NCBI GenBank assembly: GCA_028140765.1
Contig: JAOIOX010000011.1
Span: 1-33,679 of the forward strand
Length of the DNA: 33,679 nt
Reading direction: 5' to 3'
DNA from: Prochlorococcus sp. AH-736-N03
GTDB taxonomy: Bacteria > Cyanobacteriota > Cyanobacteriia > PCC-6307 > Cyanobiaceae
Shown here: positions 1-9,554 of the stretch, one piece after another
Numbering within the stretch: the first letter of the stretch is position 1
How the letters are laid out: each line of letters opens with the position of its first letter
The notes under the pieces: generated by a model
What the model was told of the DNA's origin: nothing
Databases searched by the model: none
What the model saw: the letters and a program-made list of their open reading frames with translations, nothing else
Made by a program: the position numbers and the translations under genes

Positions 1-144
1 ATAATATTCATTTTAAAAGATGTAGATCCAAAAGATCCTACTGAAGAGTTAAGTTCCATATTGAGTAATTCTGAGGTAAATTTTGAAATAGAAAAGATTG
101 AACGTATCTTAGATTCAGAAAATAAAAGTATGAATAAAAATTAA
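1..144 (+). CDS. C-terminal fragment of an unidentified protein (5' truncated by window edge)
   Basis: Open frame from base 1 (IIFILKDVDPKDPTEELSS...SMNKN) to TAA at 142-144; no family recognised. Confidence 0.6.
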   Translation: MIFILKDVDPKDPTEELSSILSNSEVNFEIEKIERILDSENKSMNKN

Positions 145-164
145 TTAAAAATATTTAACAAAAA

Positions 165-803
165 ATGAAAATAAAAACAAAAACTGAAGCATTAAATATT
201 GTCGAGACCTCTTATTTAGCATCTCTTTCCTCTTTATTATGGGTTGCATTATATTATTTGCCAATTGGGGGGGCTTTATTAAGGTTGATCTTACCCCTCC
301 CAATGATCTTATTGCACTTGAGAAGAGGAACTCAAATTGCATTGGAAGGACTTTTAATACAATTTCTACTTTTATTCATAATTATGGGTCCTGTTAGAGG
401 AACTTTATTTTTATTTCCTTATGGGTTCTTGGCTTTTTGGTTAGGTTGGTGTTGGTTTAAAGAAAAGAGTTGGAAACTTAGTTTAACTGGGGGAGTTGTT
501 ATTGGAACCCTTGGCTTCTTACTAAGAGTAATAGCATTATCCACGTTGGTTGGAGATAATCTTTGGGTGTTAATTACTAGAGCAAGTTATGGTCTAATAG
601 AAAAGTTTATTGGATTATTTAATTTACCTTTATATCCATCAATTGTGAGTATACAATTAGGTGCAATTTTATTAATAATTTTTCAAGAAATTGTTTATGT
701 TTTAACTGTGCATGTAGTTGCCTATTCTCTGTTTCCTAGGTTTAAGTTAACCATCCCAGATCCTCCAAGATTATTAAATAGCTTAGTTGATTTTAAAAAT
801 TAA
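165..803 (+). CDS. DUF2232-like integral membrane protein
   Basis: 212-aa ORF, ATG start, multiple hydrophobic segments; resembles cyanobacterial DUF2232 membrane proteins. Confidence 0.7.
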   Translation: MKIKTKTEALNIVETSYLASLSSLLWVALYYLPIGGALLRLILPLPMILLHLRRGTQIALEGLLIQFLLLFIIMGPVRGTLFLFPYGFLAFWLGWCWFKEKSWKLSLTGGVVIGTLGFLLRVIALSTLVGDNLWVLITRASYGLIEKFIGLFNLPLYPSIVSIQLGAILLIIFQEIVYVLTVHVVAYSLFPRFKLTIPDPPRLLNSLVDFKN

Positions 804-814
804 AAAAAGGAAGA

Positions 815-1972
815 ATGTTCAGTACAAAATTAGGGATAAAATTTTTTGGGAATGAATCCAATAAAAAAAGACAACTTAAAAAAATAAAAATACTGAAAAA
901 GAATATTAAAAATTTAAAAATATTTCTTATAATCGCAGGCACCAATACATCTCAAATCTCAGGAATTTCCGCAGCAGGTATTAATGCAGAATCAAGGAGA
1001 ACAACTGCGCTCGCAGATGCCGAATTTTTGCTTCAAGGTGCTTCAAAAGATCATAAATATAAATTGCCTCTTCTCAACGCAGGAGTAACTCCTGCCCTAA
1101 TCAGTCATGTTTGTTCAAAGCTTATAAATATTTATCCTGTTATTGTTCCTCTTGGAATAGGAGCAAAGCCTTATTTTAATCATTTGGTTATTGAAGATAG
1201 AAATTTAGGTCCATCAAATTGTCTTACTACTGGTAAATCGATGACTAAAGAGAGAGTTTTAAATCTCTATGAAAAAGGTCTTTCATTAGGAAAATCCTTA
1301 AAACAACCAGTTTTAATTTCTGAATCTGTACCGGGGGGCACCACAACTGCTCAGGCAGTAATGGAAGCTTTTGGTTTGAATGTGTCTAATTTAGTAGGGA
1401 GTAGTTTATTTAAAGCTCCAAGAGAACTAAGAAGACAAGTAGTTAAAAGAGGACTTTTAAATGCAAATTTTAAGGCTGATTTCGACTCTATTGATGTTGT
1501 CGCAGCGGTAGGTGATCCTTTCCAAGCTCTCTCAATGGGTCTATTAATTGGTGCCAGGTTAGCAAACCAACCTGTAATATTGTCTGGCGGAAGTCAGATG
1601 TTAGCGGTCATTTTGCTTGTATTAGAATTTTTAGATGAAAAAAATAAAAATGAATTTATTGAAGATGTTTTTATTGCGACAACTGGGTGGCTTGTGAAAG
1701 ATAATTCTCTAAATGATTTAGTAAATCTAATTAATGAAAAATACGATGTCAAATTATTAGGTTTTGCTAGTCCTTTAAATTTCAAATCTTCAAAATACAA
1801 AGAATTGAGAGATTATGAATTAGGTCATGTAAAAGAAGGTGTAGGTGCTGGTGGAATTTCATTGCTTGCTTTCTTAGATGGATTTAAAAATGAGGAAATA
1901 GTTTCATTGTGTCAACAAAATCTGGAAATGATGAAGAGCCTAGGTCAAATTTCTTTAGAGAAGGATTGCTGA
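815..1972 (+). CDS. UPF0284 family protein, CobT-like nicotinate-nucleotide phosphoribosyltransferase homolog
   Basis: 385-aa ORF with SGISAAGINAESRRTTALADAEFL, VPGGTTTAQAVMEAFG and GGSQMLAVILL, characteristic of the archaeal/cyanobacterial CobT-like family. Confidence 0.85.
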   Translation: MFSTKLGIKFFGNESNKKRQLKKIKILKKNIKNLKIFLIIAGTNTSQISGISAAGINAESRRTTALADAEFLLQGASKDHKYKLPLLNAGVTPALISHVCSKLINIYPVIVPLGIGAKPYFNHLVIEDRNLGPSNCLTTGKSMTKERVLNLYEKGLSLGKSLKQPVLISESVPGGTTTAQAVMEAFGLNVSNLVGSSLFKAPRELRRQVVKRGLLNANFKADFDSIDVVAAVGDPFQALSMGLLIGARLANQPVILSGGSQMLAVILLVLEFLDEKNKNEFIEDVFIATTGWLVKDNSLNDLVNLINEKYDVKLLGFASPLNFKSSKYKELRDYELGHVKEGVGAGGISLLAFLDGFKNEEIVSLCQQNLEMMKSLGQISLEKDC

Positions 1973-2971
1973 ATGTTTTCAAAATTTGCAACCAGAAGAG
2001 AATTTTTAAATTGCGGTAAACTTTCGCTTTTATTTTTCTTAAACTCTTGCAGTAATCTTCCTAGTAAAGTAAAAATTGCGTTACAAAGTTCTTTTTATCC
2101 AGAATCTTTTAAAGATACGATTCCAAAAGATTGGAAGCAGGAAAAAATTAATTTTGAAAATATTCGGCTACAAAAAAATAGAAACACAATTTTCAATTCT
2201 GACTTTGCTTTAATTAATGATGGATGGATTTCTAGTATAGATTTTTCAGAATTTGAAAAAATAAATGAATATACTCTGTTCGAAAATTTGGATAAGAGAT
2301 CGATAGATTTCTTGGGAAGTTTTAATCAAAATCAGAGAAGTAAATTATTTCCTGTTGGCGTAGTACCCTACACAATTATTATTAAAAATAATCAAGAATT
2401 ATTAAATTCAGCCAGAACATCTTGGGATTTTCTTCTTTCTAAAAAATTAACTGGGAAAATTATTTTTCCACAAAGCCCCAGAATAATATTGTCAATTGCT
2501 CAAAAGATTAATTCATCTAATCCTTTAAAAAAACTTCAAAGACAAGCAATGTTATTTGATGATAAGAATATGCTCAATTGGTTGATTAATTCTGATGCTA
2601 GTGTCGCAATAGTTCCTTATAGTCTTTGTTCAAAATATTTAAAAATAGATCCAAGGCTTTCTTTAGTTTTTCCAAGCCAAGGCGTACCTTTGATGTGGTA
2701 TTTTCTACTAAGTCGATCAAATCTAGATAATGCAATATTAATTAAATGGATTAAATCTTTAGAAAATAAATCAATAGTAGATAAATTAGTAAGCCAGGGT
2801 TGGTATCTACCATTCAATAGTGATTATTTGCAAAGTAAATATAAATCTGAGATTTTCCCCATCTCAGGACCTTCTAAGAAATGTTGGGAAAATAGTTGGT
2901 CTTTCCCTGTATTAACAAATGAACAAAAAATTAATCTTAAAAATATCTGGAATGAGTCCTTATCCCCATAA
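1973..2971 (+). CDS. Putative substrate-binding (polyamine/iron-type) periplasmic protein
   Basis: 332-aa ORF whose ATG directly follows the upstream TGA; N-terminal RREFLNCGKLSLLFFLNSCS signal-like segment; periplasmic-binding-protein-like body. Confidence 0.55.
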   Translation: MFSKFATRREFLNCGKLSLLFFLNSCSNLPSKVKIALQSSFYPESFKDTIPKDWKQEKINFENIRLQKNRNTIFNSDFALINDGWISSIDFSEFEKINEYTLFENLDKRSIDFLGSFNQNQRSKLFPVGVVPYTIIIKNNQELLNSARTSWDFLLSKKLTGKIIFPQSPRIILSIAQKINSSNPLKKLQRQAMLFDDKNMLNWLINSDASVAIVPYSLCSKYLKIDPRLSLVFPSQGVPLMWYFLLSRSNLDNAILIKWIKSLENKSIVDKLVSQGWYLPFNSDYLQSKYKSEIFPISGPSKKCWENSWSFPVLTNEQKINLKNIWNESLSP

Positions 2972-4102
2972 TCTTTTTGTAGGATTTTCAATTAATAAGT
3001 TATGAGTTTCCTTTAATAAATTTGGTATATCTAATTTACTAGGACATTTAGGAACACATATATTACATTCTTGACAAAACGAGGAATTTTTTTCTTCCCA
3101 CCAGTGGCCAGCTTTTCCTATTAAATTGTATCTTTCTTTTGAAAATTCTAATTGGCCATGACCAATAGATATATTTCTTAAACGAAGTATTTCTGGAATA
3201 GGCACTTCATTTGGACATGGAAGACAAGATCTACATTGTTCACATTTGGTTGAGTTTAATCTTTCATTAGAAACTTCCTCAATTTTATTCAGGGCGCTTT
3301 TTTCAAGTTTTGTAAGCTTCTCGAATGAGTTTCTAAGTTTATGCGCAAATTCAAAATCTTTTTTGTTTGTCGCCCCCAAGGACAAAGTTGTAATGCCTTT
3401 TGCTAGCAAAAATCGATACGCTAATTCTAATGGATGAAAAGGCTTAGAGGCCTCTAACAAAATATCACTTGGAGAATACAATCTACCCCCTTTATCAGCA
3501 GGTGATATTGCTAAAACTCCCATGCCTTTTTTTATAGCTTCCTCTGCTAAAGCAATCTTAGATTGATCTAAATAATGTAAATGAAGACTACAAAAAGTAA
3601 AAACTTCATGGTTAATTGCATCTTTAATTAGTGAATAACTTCCGTGAGAACTAAAACCAACTTGATCAACTAGTTCCTTCTCAAGTATCCAAGATATGAA
3701 TTTCTTACCCTCTCCATTAATAACCCAATCTAGATGTTGTTTTAAGTTGAGTCCGTGAATTGCAAGATTATTAATTTTCTCACGATTTAAATTTTTAAGA
3801 GATTTTTTAAAATTATTTTTTAAAAAGTCAAAATCACCCTTCGGTAAAACTTTGGAAGTAATCACCCAATTTCTTTCTTTTATATTCTCTTCTAATGCTA
3901 GCTTTTTTATTGAATTTCCAATATGTGATTCAGCATCACCATAAGAGGGTGCTGTTTCTATGTGGTTAATTCCTACATAATATGCATTTTTTATAATGCT
4001 ATACATTTTTTCGAGACTTTCAGTTGCTCGCATTGTCCCTAAAGTGAATAAGCTCACTTTCGCCCCTCTACCAAATGATCTTTTTTGTGAATTAATAATC
4101 AT
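2960..4102 (-). CDS. Aldo/keto reductase with C-terminal 4Fe-4S ferredoxin-like domain
   Basis: AKR features (GINHIETAPSYGDAESHIG, WVITSKV) and cysteine motifs CEQCRSCLPCPNEVPIP and CQECNICVPKCPSKLDIP. Confidence 0.85.
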   Translation of the reverse strand: MIINSQKRSFGRGAKVSLFTLGTMRATESLEKMYSIIKNAYYVGINHIETAPSYGDAESHIGNSIKKLALEENIKERNWVITSKVLPKGDFDFLKNNFKKSLKNLNREKINNLAIHGLNLKQHLDWVINGEGKKFISWILEKELVDQVGFSSHGSYSLIKDAINHEVFTFCSLHLHYLDQSKIALAEEAIKKGMGVLAISPADKGGRLYSPSDILLEASKPFHPLELAYRFLLAKGITTLSLGATNKKDFEFAHKLRNSFEKLTKLEKSALNKIEEVSNERLNSTKCEQCRSCLPCPNEVPIPEILRLRNISIGHGQLEFSKERYNLIGKAGHWWEEKNSSFCQECNICVPKCPSKLDIPNLLKETHNLLIENPTKRLWG

Positions 4103-4214
4103 CTAAATATGATCAATGTCTTTTTATTTACTCTTTAATTTATTTATAGTTGAAAATCATTTAAAGTAAATTAAAGTAAATACAAAATTTTGCAAAAATA
4201 TTTTTCTTAAATCT

Positions 4215-4868
4215 ATGTTTACAGGAATAATTAAATCAGTTGGAAAACTAAGACAAGAAAAAAATATTTTAGAAATTGAAATTATAGATAATTTATTTGA
4301 TATGGCAATCGGTGACAGCATAGCTGTTGATGGAATTTGTTTGACAGTTAAAGAGATTTTTCAAAATAAATTTACTGTTGATGTTAGTGAGGAGACATTA
4401 AAAAAAACAACTTTAGGAGTAAAGTCGAACCTGAATCAGATTGTTAATTTGGAGCCCGCTCTTAGAGTGTCTGACCGTCTGGGAGGACATATAGTCAGTG
4501 GACATGTTGATGGCCTTGGAACGGTCGAGAATATAGAAAAATTAGAGAAATCTTGGCTCTTATCAATAAAGTGGAAAAATAATAATTTTTCAAAATATGT
4601 AGTTAATAAAGGGAGTATTTGTGTAAATGGTATAAGTCTTACAATTTCAAAATATGAGCAGGAAGGGGAAATATTTACTATTGCGATAATTCCTCATACT
4701 TGGCATAACACAAATCTAAATAAATTAAATATTGGTGATAGCGTAAACCTTGAGGCAGATGCACTAATTAAATATGTAGAGAAATTACTTTTATTTAATA
4801 AAAAAGGTAATCAAGATTTATCTTCAAATAATATTTCTTCCGAGTGGCTTAAAGAAAACGGTTGGTAA
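4215..4868 (+). CDS. ribE: Riboflavin synthase alpha chain
   Basis: MFTGIIKSVG start, GDSIAVDGICLTV, GGHIVSGHVDGLG and VNGISLTI motifs. Confidence 0.95.
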   Translation: MFTGIIKSVGKLRQEKNILEIEIIDNLFDMAIGDSIAVDGICLTVKEIFQNKFTVDVSEETLKKTTLGVKSNLNQIVNLEPALRVSDRLGGHIVSGHVDGLGTVENIEKLEKSWLLSIKWKNNNFSKYVVNKGSICVNGISLTISKYEQEGEIFTIAIIPHTWHNTNLNKLNIGDSVNLEADALIKYVEKLLLFNKKGNQDLSSNNISSEWLKENGW

Positions 4869-4878
4869 AATATATTTT

Positions 4879-5232
4879 TTAATTTAATGGAATCAGATAA
4901 ATTGTTTTTGATTCTTTTTTAAGATCGATTTTAAATTCTTTACCAGGTTCTAGACCTAATTTTTTGGTGTAGGCATGACCAATTAATAGGTTCCCATTGC
5001 CATGAACTTTAGTTTTGAATTCTGTCTGCCTGCCTCTTGAACCTCTATTACCATTTTTACCATGACGACCATTTCCTATTTTGTAGCCCTTAGCTTCGAT
5101 AAGCGCTCTGTAAAAACTTTTTCTTAAGATTCTTCCGCTAGGACCAACGTAACCACAACCTTTTGCTATCTCATCTTCAGATTTTTTACTTAATAATTTT
5201 GCTTTTTCAAGAAGTTCTTTTCCTTCTAGCAT
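4879..5232 (-). CDS. cyAbrB-family transcriptional regulator
   Basis: 117 aa; GCGYVGPSGRILRKSFYRALIEAKGYKIG plus C-terminal AbrB-like LLIGHAYTKKLGLEPGKEFKIDL. Confidence 0.85.
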   Translation of the reverse strand: MLEGKELLEKAKLLSKKSEDEIAKGCGYVGPSGRILRKSFYRALIEAKGYKIGNGRHGKNGNRGSRGRQTEFKTKVHGNGNLLIGHAYTKKLGLEPGKEFKIDLKKESKTIYLIPLN

Positions 5233-5329
5233 TATCTGACAAATTTCTAACTATATATTCTTACTAAAAAGGAGAACTGTGGCAATACAAATTAATAAAA
5301 AATATATTTAATTTTTTAAAATTAAGTTT

Positions 5330-5932
5330 TTATAAAAGATACAAAATAATGAATAAAACAACCCATATCCCATCTACAAAATGCCAGTAAAGTTCAACAG
5401 CTTCCAATGGGAACATATTTTGACTAGTTAATCTTCCACCATTGATTCTCGATTGCCAAGCAATAATTAAAATCATTAAAGTACCTAAAGTGACATGTAA
5501 TCCATGAAAACCAGTAAGAGCATAAAAAGTACTTGCAAATAAATTATCGGTTAATCCAAAAGGTAAATGAAAATATTCAAATAATTGACATATTAAAAAT
5601 ATAATTCCAAGAAAAGCAGTAAAAAACAACCATTTTTGGGAATCAGAATTTTTATCTTTTAAAAGTGCTTTTCCTGCTTTATGGAAAGTTGCACTACTAA
5701 CAAGTAATAAGATTGTATTGAGTGTAGGTATTGGAAGTTCTAATTCATAAATAGCACCATCAGGTAATGGATTTACTGCTTTATAAGTTAGATAAGCTGC
5801 AAAGAATCCTGCAAAAGTCATTCCGTCCGCAATTAGGAATGTTATAAGACCAAACATTCTGAAGTCTTCATGTGTTTTAGTGGCTTCAGAATTATTTTTT
5901 TGAATTTCGTTTGAGCTATCTAGAGTTGTCAT
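5330..5932 (-). CDS. ctaE: Cytochrome c oxidase subunit III
   Basis: 200 aa; TGFHGLHVTLGTLMILI and AVELYWHFVDGIWVVLFIILYLL. Confidence 0.95.
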   Translation of the reverse strand: MTTLDSSNEIQKNNSEATKTHEDFRMFGLITFLIADGMTFAGFFAAYLTYKAVNPLPDGAIYELELPIPTLNTILLLVSSATFHKAGKALLKDKNSDSQKWLFFTAFLGIIFLICQLFEYFHLPFGLTDNLFASTFYALTGFHGLHVTLGTLMILIIAWQSRINGGRLTSQNMFPLEAVELYWHFVDGIWVVLFIILYLL

Positions 5933-5938
5933 AAGTTT

Positions 5939-7564
5939 TTATTTTCGTTCAGAAATTTCTTCACCATAACCATATGGTTCTTCAACTAATGGGGCTTCTC
6001 CTTCCCAATTTTCAACTGGAGGCGGAGAAGATGTTAACCATTCAGGTGTAAGAGCATCCCAAGGGTTATCTCCAGCCTCTTTCCCATTCCTCACACTAAG
6101 AAATACATTAATTAAAAAAGGAATTGTACTTATAGCCATCAAAAGAGCCCCAAGGCTACTAATTTGATTAACGAACTGGAATTGAGGATCATATTCTGCA
6201 ACTCTTCTTGGCATTCCATTTAAACCAAGCCAATGTTGAGGAGCAAAGCACAAGTTAAATCCAATAAAGGTAATGATAAAATGTAAAATTCCTAATTTTT
6301 CATTGAGCATTTTCCCAGTTACTTTGGGGAACCAATGATAAATTGAAGAGAAAATAATAAAAACAGTCCCTCCATAAACTATGTAATGAAAATGGGCTAC
6401 AACGAAATAGGTATCATGTACATGAATATCGAAAGGGACCTGTGCCAAAGCAACTCCTGTGATACCTCCAAAAACAAAATTTATAATAAATCCGCAAGAG
6501 AATAACATTGCACTATTGATGGAAATTTTACCTCCCCATAATGTTGCAACCCAATTGAAAAATTTTATACCAGTTGGAACAGCAATAAATGCCGTGGCAA
6601 TAGTAAAGAACAATCTCATCCAAGGGGGTGTTCCACTCGTAAACATGTGATGCGCCCAAACAACTAAACCTAAAACTACTATCCCCATTATTGAAAAAAC
6701 CATTGTTGTATATCCAAAAAGTGGTTTTCTAGCATGTACAGGAAGTATTTCACTTACTAAACCAAAGGCAGGAAGGACCATAATGTACACAGCTGGATGG
6801 GAATAAAACCAAAATAAATGCTGATAAACTACGACATTGCCACCCAAGACAGGATTGAAAAAACCTGTATTAGCGATGATATCGAAGCTAAGTAGAATTA
6901 GAGTGCCAGCTAATACAGGAGTTGACAAAACAACTAATAGACTTGTTCCAAGCATTGCCCAACAATACATTGGCAATTGCATAAGTTTTAATCCTGGCCT
7001 TCTTAATTTGATAATGGTCGCGATAAAGTTTATTCCACCAAATATAGAACTGCCTCCAAGTAATAGAACGCTGAGAATCCAAATAATTTGTCCCGATTGA
7101 GGAGTAGTTATGCTCAAAGGTGGATAAGCAGTCCATCCAGCCTGAGCAGCACCCTCAACAAAATAGCTTGCTACCAGCATCAAACCTGAAGGAGGAATTA
7201 ACCAAAAAGCTACAGCATTTAATCTTGGGAATGCCATATCTCTCGCACCTACATAAAATGGAATTAAATAATTTCCAAAAGCACCGTTAACTACAGGCAC
7301 TATCCAAAGGAATATCATTATTGTTCCGTGTAACGTTAAAACTTGGTTATAAACATCTCTTGGCATAAAATCAGACATTGGGCTGGCAAGTTCAATTCTT
7401 ATAGCGCTCGCTAAGGTTCCTCCTATTAAATAGAAGAGAAAACCACAAACCAAGTATTGAATCCCAATTACTTTATGATCAAGACTAAAACTAAAGTATC
7501 TAAGCCAGCCTTTGGGTTGAAGACTTTCATTATTAGTTTTTTGTGGATCAATTGATATTGTCAT
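5939..7564 (-). CDS. ctaD: Cytochrome c oxidase subunit I
   Basis: 541 aa; heme-copper oxidase motifs YSHPAVYIMVLPAFG, WAHHMFTSG and HVHDTYFVVAHFHYIVYGG. Confidence 0.97.
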   Translation of the reverse strand: MTISIDPQKTNNESLQPKGWLRYFSFSLDHKVIGIQYLVCGFLFYLIGGTLASAIRIELASPMSDFMPRDVYNQVLTLHGTIMIFLWIVPVVNGAFGNYLIPFYVGARDMAFPRLNAVAFWLIPPSGLMLVASYFVEGAAQAGWTAYPPLSITTPQSGQIIWILSVLLLGGSSIFGGINFIATIIKLRRPGLKLMQLPMYCWAMLGTSLLVVLSTPVLAGTLILLSFDIIANTGFFNPVLGGNVVVYQHLFWFYSHPAVYIMVLPAFGLVSEILPVHARKPLFGYTTMVFSIMGIVVLGLVVWAHHMFTSGTPPWMRLFFTIATAFIAVPTGIKFFNWVATLWGGKISINSAMLFSCGFIINFVFGGITGVALAQVPFDIHVHDTYFVVAHFHYIVYGGTVFIIFSSIYHWFPKVTGKMLNEKLGILHFIITFIGFNLCFAPQHWLGLNGMPRRVAEYDPQFQFVNQISSLGALLMAISTIPFLINVFLSVRNGKEAGDNPWDALTPEWLTSSPPPVENWEGEAPLVEEPYGYGEEISERK

Positions 7565-8364
7565 AAATTTACCTCTGGTTTTTTATTTTTGTTAAACCAT
7601 TCGTTGTAATCAGATTCTTCTTCAACTATTATCGAGGCTCTCATTCCTCCATGATATGGGCCACATAATTCTGCACATATTATCGGATATTTTCCTACTT
7701 TTGTAGGAGTGAAATTTAGGATAGTAGGTTGTCCAGGAATAATATCCTGCTTAATTCTGAACTCTGGTACCCAAAAAGCATGAATGACATCTTTGGATTC
7801 CATTTTCATTGATACTTTTTGATCAACAGGAACGTGTAGTTCTCCTGATATGAAATTGCCCTTGGGATAATTGAATAGAAATGCAAATTGCATAGCTGAA
7901 ACTTCAATTGATAAATTATTTATTGCTATTTCATTATCAGAAGTTTGACTTATTCCAGCCCATATTTTTTCAGTGTTAGAACTCATCATTTCATGGTTAT
8001 GATTTAGTTCTTTCATCCCTCCCATTCGATCGTAGATGTTGTAGCTATATAGACCTATTAATAAAACAATTATTGAAGGGATAATTGTCCACACAATTTC
8101 TAAGCTTAAATTTCCCTCTAAAGCTATACCATCGCCTATCTGATCATTTCTTTTCCTAAATTTAAATAAGCTATAAATAACTGCTATTGTCATTCCTATA
8201 AAAATAATTAATCCAATAATGAAAAGAATTTTAAAAAGTTCGTCATAAATTGGTGCATTAATACTTGCTTCCGCTGGGAGCAAATTTACATTAAAACCAA
8301 TCCAAAAAGATATAGCAAAAACGAGGGAAATAATTAGTATTAAATAAATGTTTTTATTTAACAA
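7561..8364 (-). CDS. ctaC: Cytochrome c oxidase subunit II
   Basis: Two N-terminal TM segments, CuA site CAELCGPYHGGM and HAFWVPEFRIKQD; overlaps ctaD start by 4 bp. Confidence 0.96.
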   Translation of the reverse strand: MLNKNIYLILIISLVFAISFWIGFNVNLLPAEASINAPIYDELFKILFIIGLIIFIGMTIAVIYSLFKFRKRNDQIGDGIALEGNLSLEIVWTIIPSIIVLLIGLYSYNIYDRMGGMKELNHNHEMMSSNTEKIWAGISQTSDNEIAINNLSIEVSAMQFAFLFNYPKGNFISGELHVPVDQKVSMKMESKDVIHAFWVPEFRIKQDIIPGQPTILNFTPTKVGKYPIICAELCGPYHGGMRASIIVEEESDYNEWFNKNKKPEVNL

Positions 8365-8603
8365 TTGATTACTTAAAAATTTGTATTTATATCCTCAAGA
8401 TATTCAATTTTTTTAATCCTGCATCCTTTGTTAAAAGAAAAACATTTAAATTCACAACTTCTTAAGATTTATGAAATAAAAGGCGTATTATTAATAACTT
8501 TTTAGAGTTAATTGTCAGGGAAAAAAGATTAAATTAGTAAATTATTTTTTAAATTAAAGATATTAATTTTTAATTAATGTTTGGTTTTTGAATCTAATTT
8601 ATT

Positions 8604-9554
8604 ATGCAAAATAATAGGTTTATCCATTTGATTAATAACCAATTATATAAATCAAAATATCTGACAATTTTTAAAAGGTTGGGAAGTCATAGTGTATTTG
8701 CACTCATCGCACTAATCGTAATTGGAGGTGCTACGAGAGTAATGGAGGCGGGACTTGCCTGCCCAGATTGGCCATTGTGTTATGGATCTTTTTTGCCTTT
8801 TAATCATATGAACTTAAGAGTATTTCTAGAGTGGTTTCATCGTCTAGATGCTTTTCTGGTTGGGATATTAATTCTTTTTAAATTTGCCCTTTCAATTATC
8901 TGGAAAAATGAAATTCCAAATTGGTTACCTAAAACTTATTCATTATTACTTTTTCTCGTTATTGTCCAAGGATCTTTTGGAGCTTTAACAGTAATAAACC
9001 TGCTTGATTCATATACTGTTACTGGCCATCTTTTAATAGCTTTTCTACTTCTCATCACAACAATTTCAATAAATCAAAATTTAGAAAATAACGACATAGA
9101 AGAGCCATTAATTTGGTGGAGATTATTATTGTTTGTTCCTCTTTTACTTACTCTGATTCAATCTTTTATTGGAGTAAGGCTTTCATCAACTTGGTCAGCA
9201 GATATTTGCTTATCTTTTAATAAACAATGTCTAATTCTAAATACTCATAAATTATTTGCTTTTCCAATTGTTTTTTCAATTCTATTAATTATTGCTACTG
9301 CAATTTATAAGAGAAATTTGCTTAATGAAAATTGGAAATATCTCTCAGCACTTATTTTTCTCTTGTTTTCCCAAATTGCTTTGGGTGTTTTAAGTCTTAA
9401 AACAAATTTAAATGAACCTATTTTTATTATCGGTCATCAACTTAACGCCTCTTTATTTATTGCGATATTAACAACATTAATTTTTAGAAATCCTTTTACC
9501 AAAAAAGGTCTAAACCACTCCCTAAATTCTCAAATGGTTGGTGTCAATTCATGA
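8604..9554 (+). CDS. ctaA: Heme A synthase (CtaA/COX15)
   Basis: [21 protein letters not shown] and [12 protein letters not shown]; overlaps ctaB start. Confidence 0.93.
   Translation: MQNNRFIHLINNQLYKSKYLTIFKRLGSHSVFALIALIVIGGATRVMEAGLACPDWPLCYGSFLPFNHMNLRVFLEWFHRLDAFLVGILILFKFALSIIWKNEIPNWLPKTYSLLLFLVIVQGSFGALTVINLLDSYTVTGHLLIAFLLLITTISINQNLENNDIEEPLIWWRLLLFVPLLLTLIQSFIGVRLSSTWSADICLSFNKQCLILNTHKLFAFPIVFSILLIIATAIYKRNLLNENWKYLSALIFLLFSQIALGVLSLKTNLNEPIFIIGHQLNASLFIAILTTLIFRNPFTKKGLNHSLNSQMVGVNS

Noticed and set aside
4103-4214. Possible FMN riboswitch upstream of ribE
   Set aside because: Only about 110 bp of AT-rich sequence with no recognisable RFN-element structure.
5308-5325. TTAATTTT-TT-AAAATTAA inverted repeat downstream of ctaE
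   Set aside because: All A/T with a 2-nt loop in an AT-rich genome; expected by chance.
6837-7136. Overlapping ORFs on both strands inside ctaD (87 and 82 aa)
   Set aside because: Fully within the well-supported ctaD gene; no recognisable protein features.
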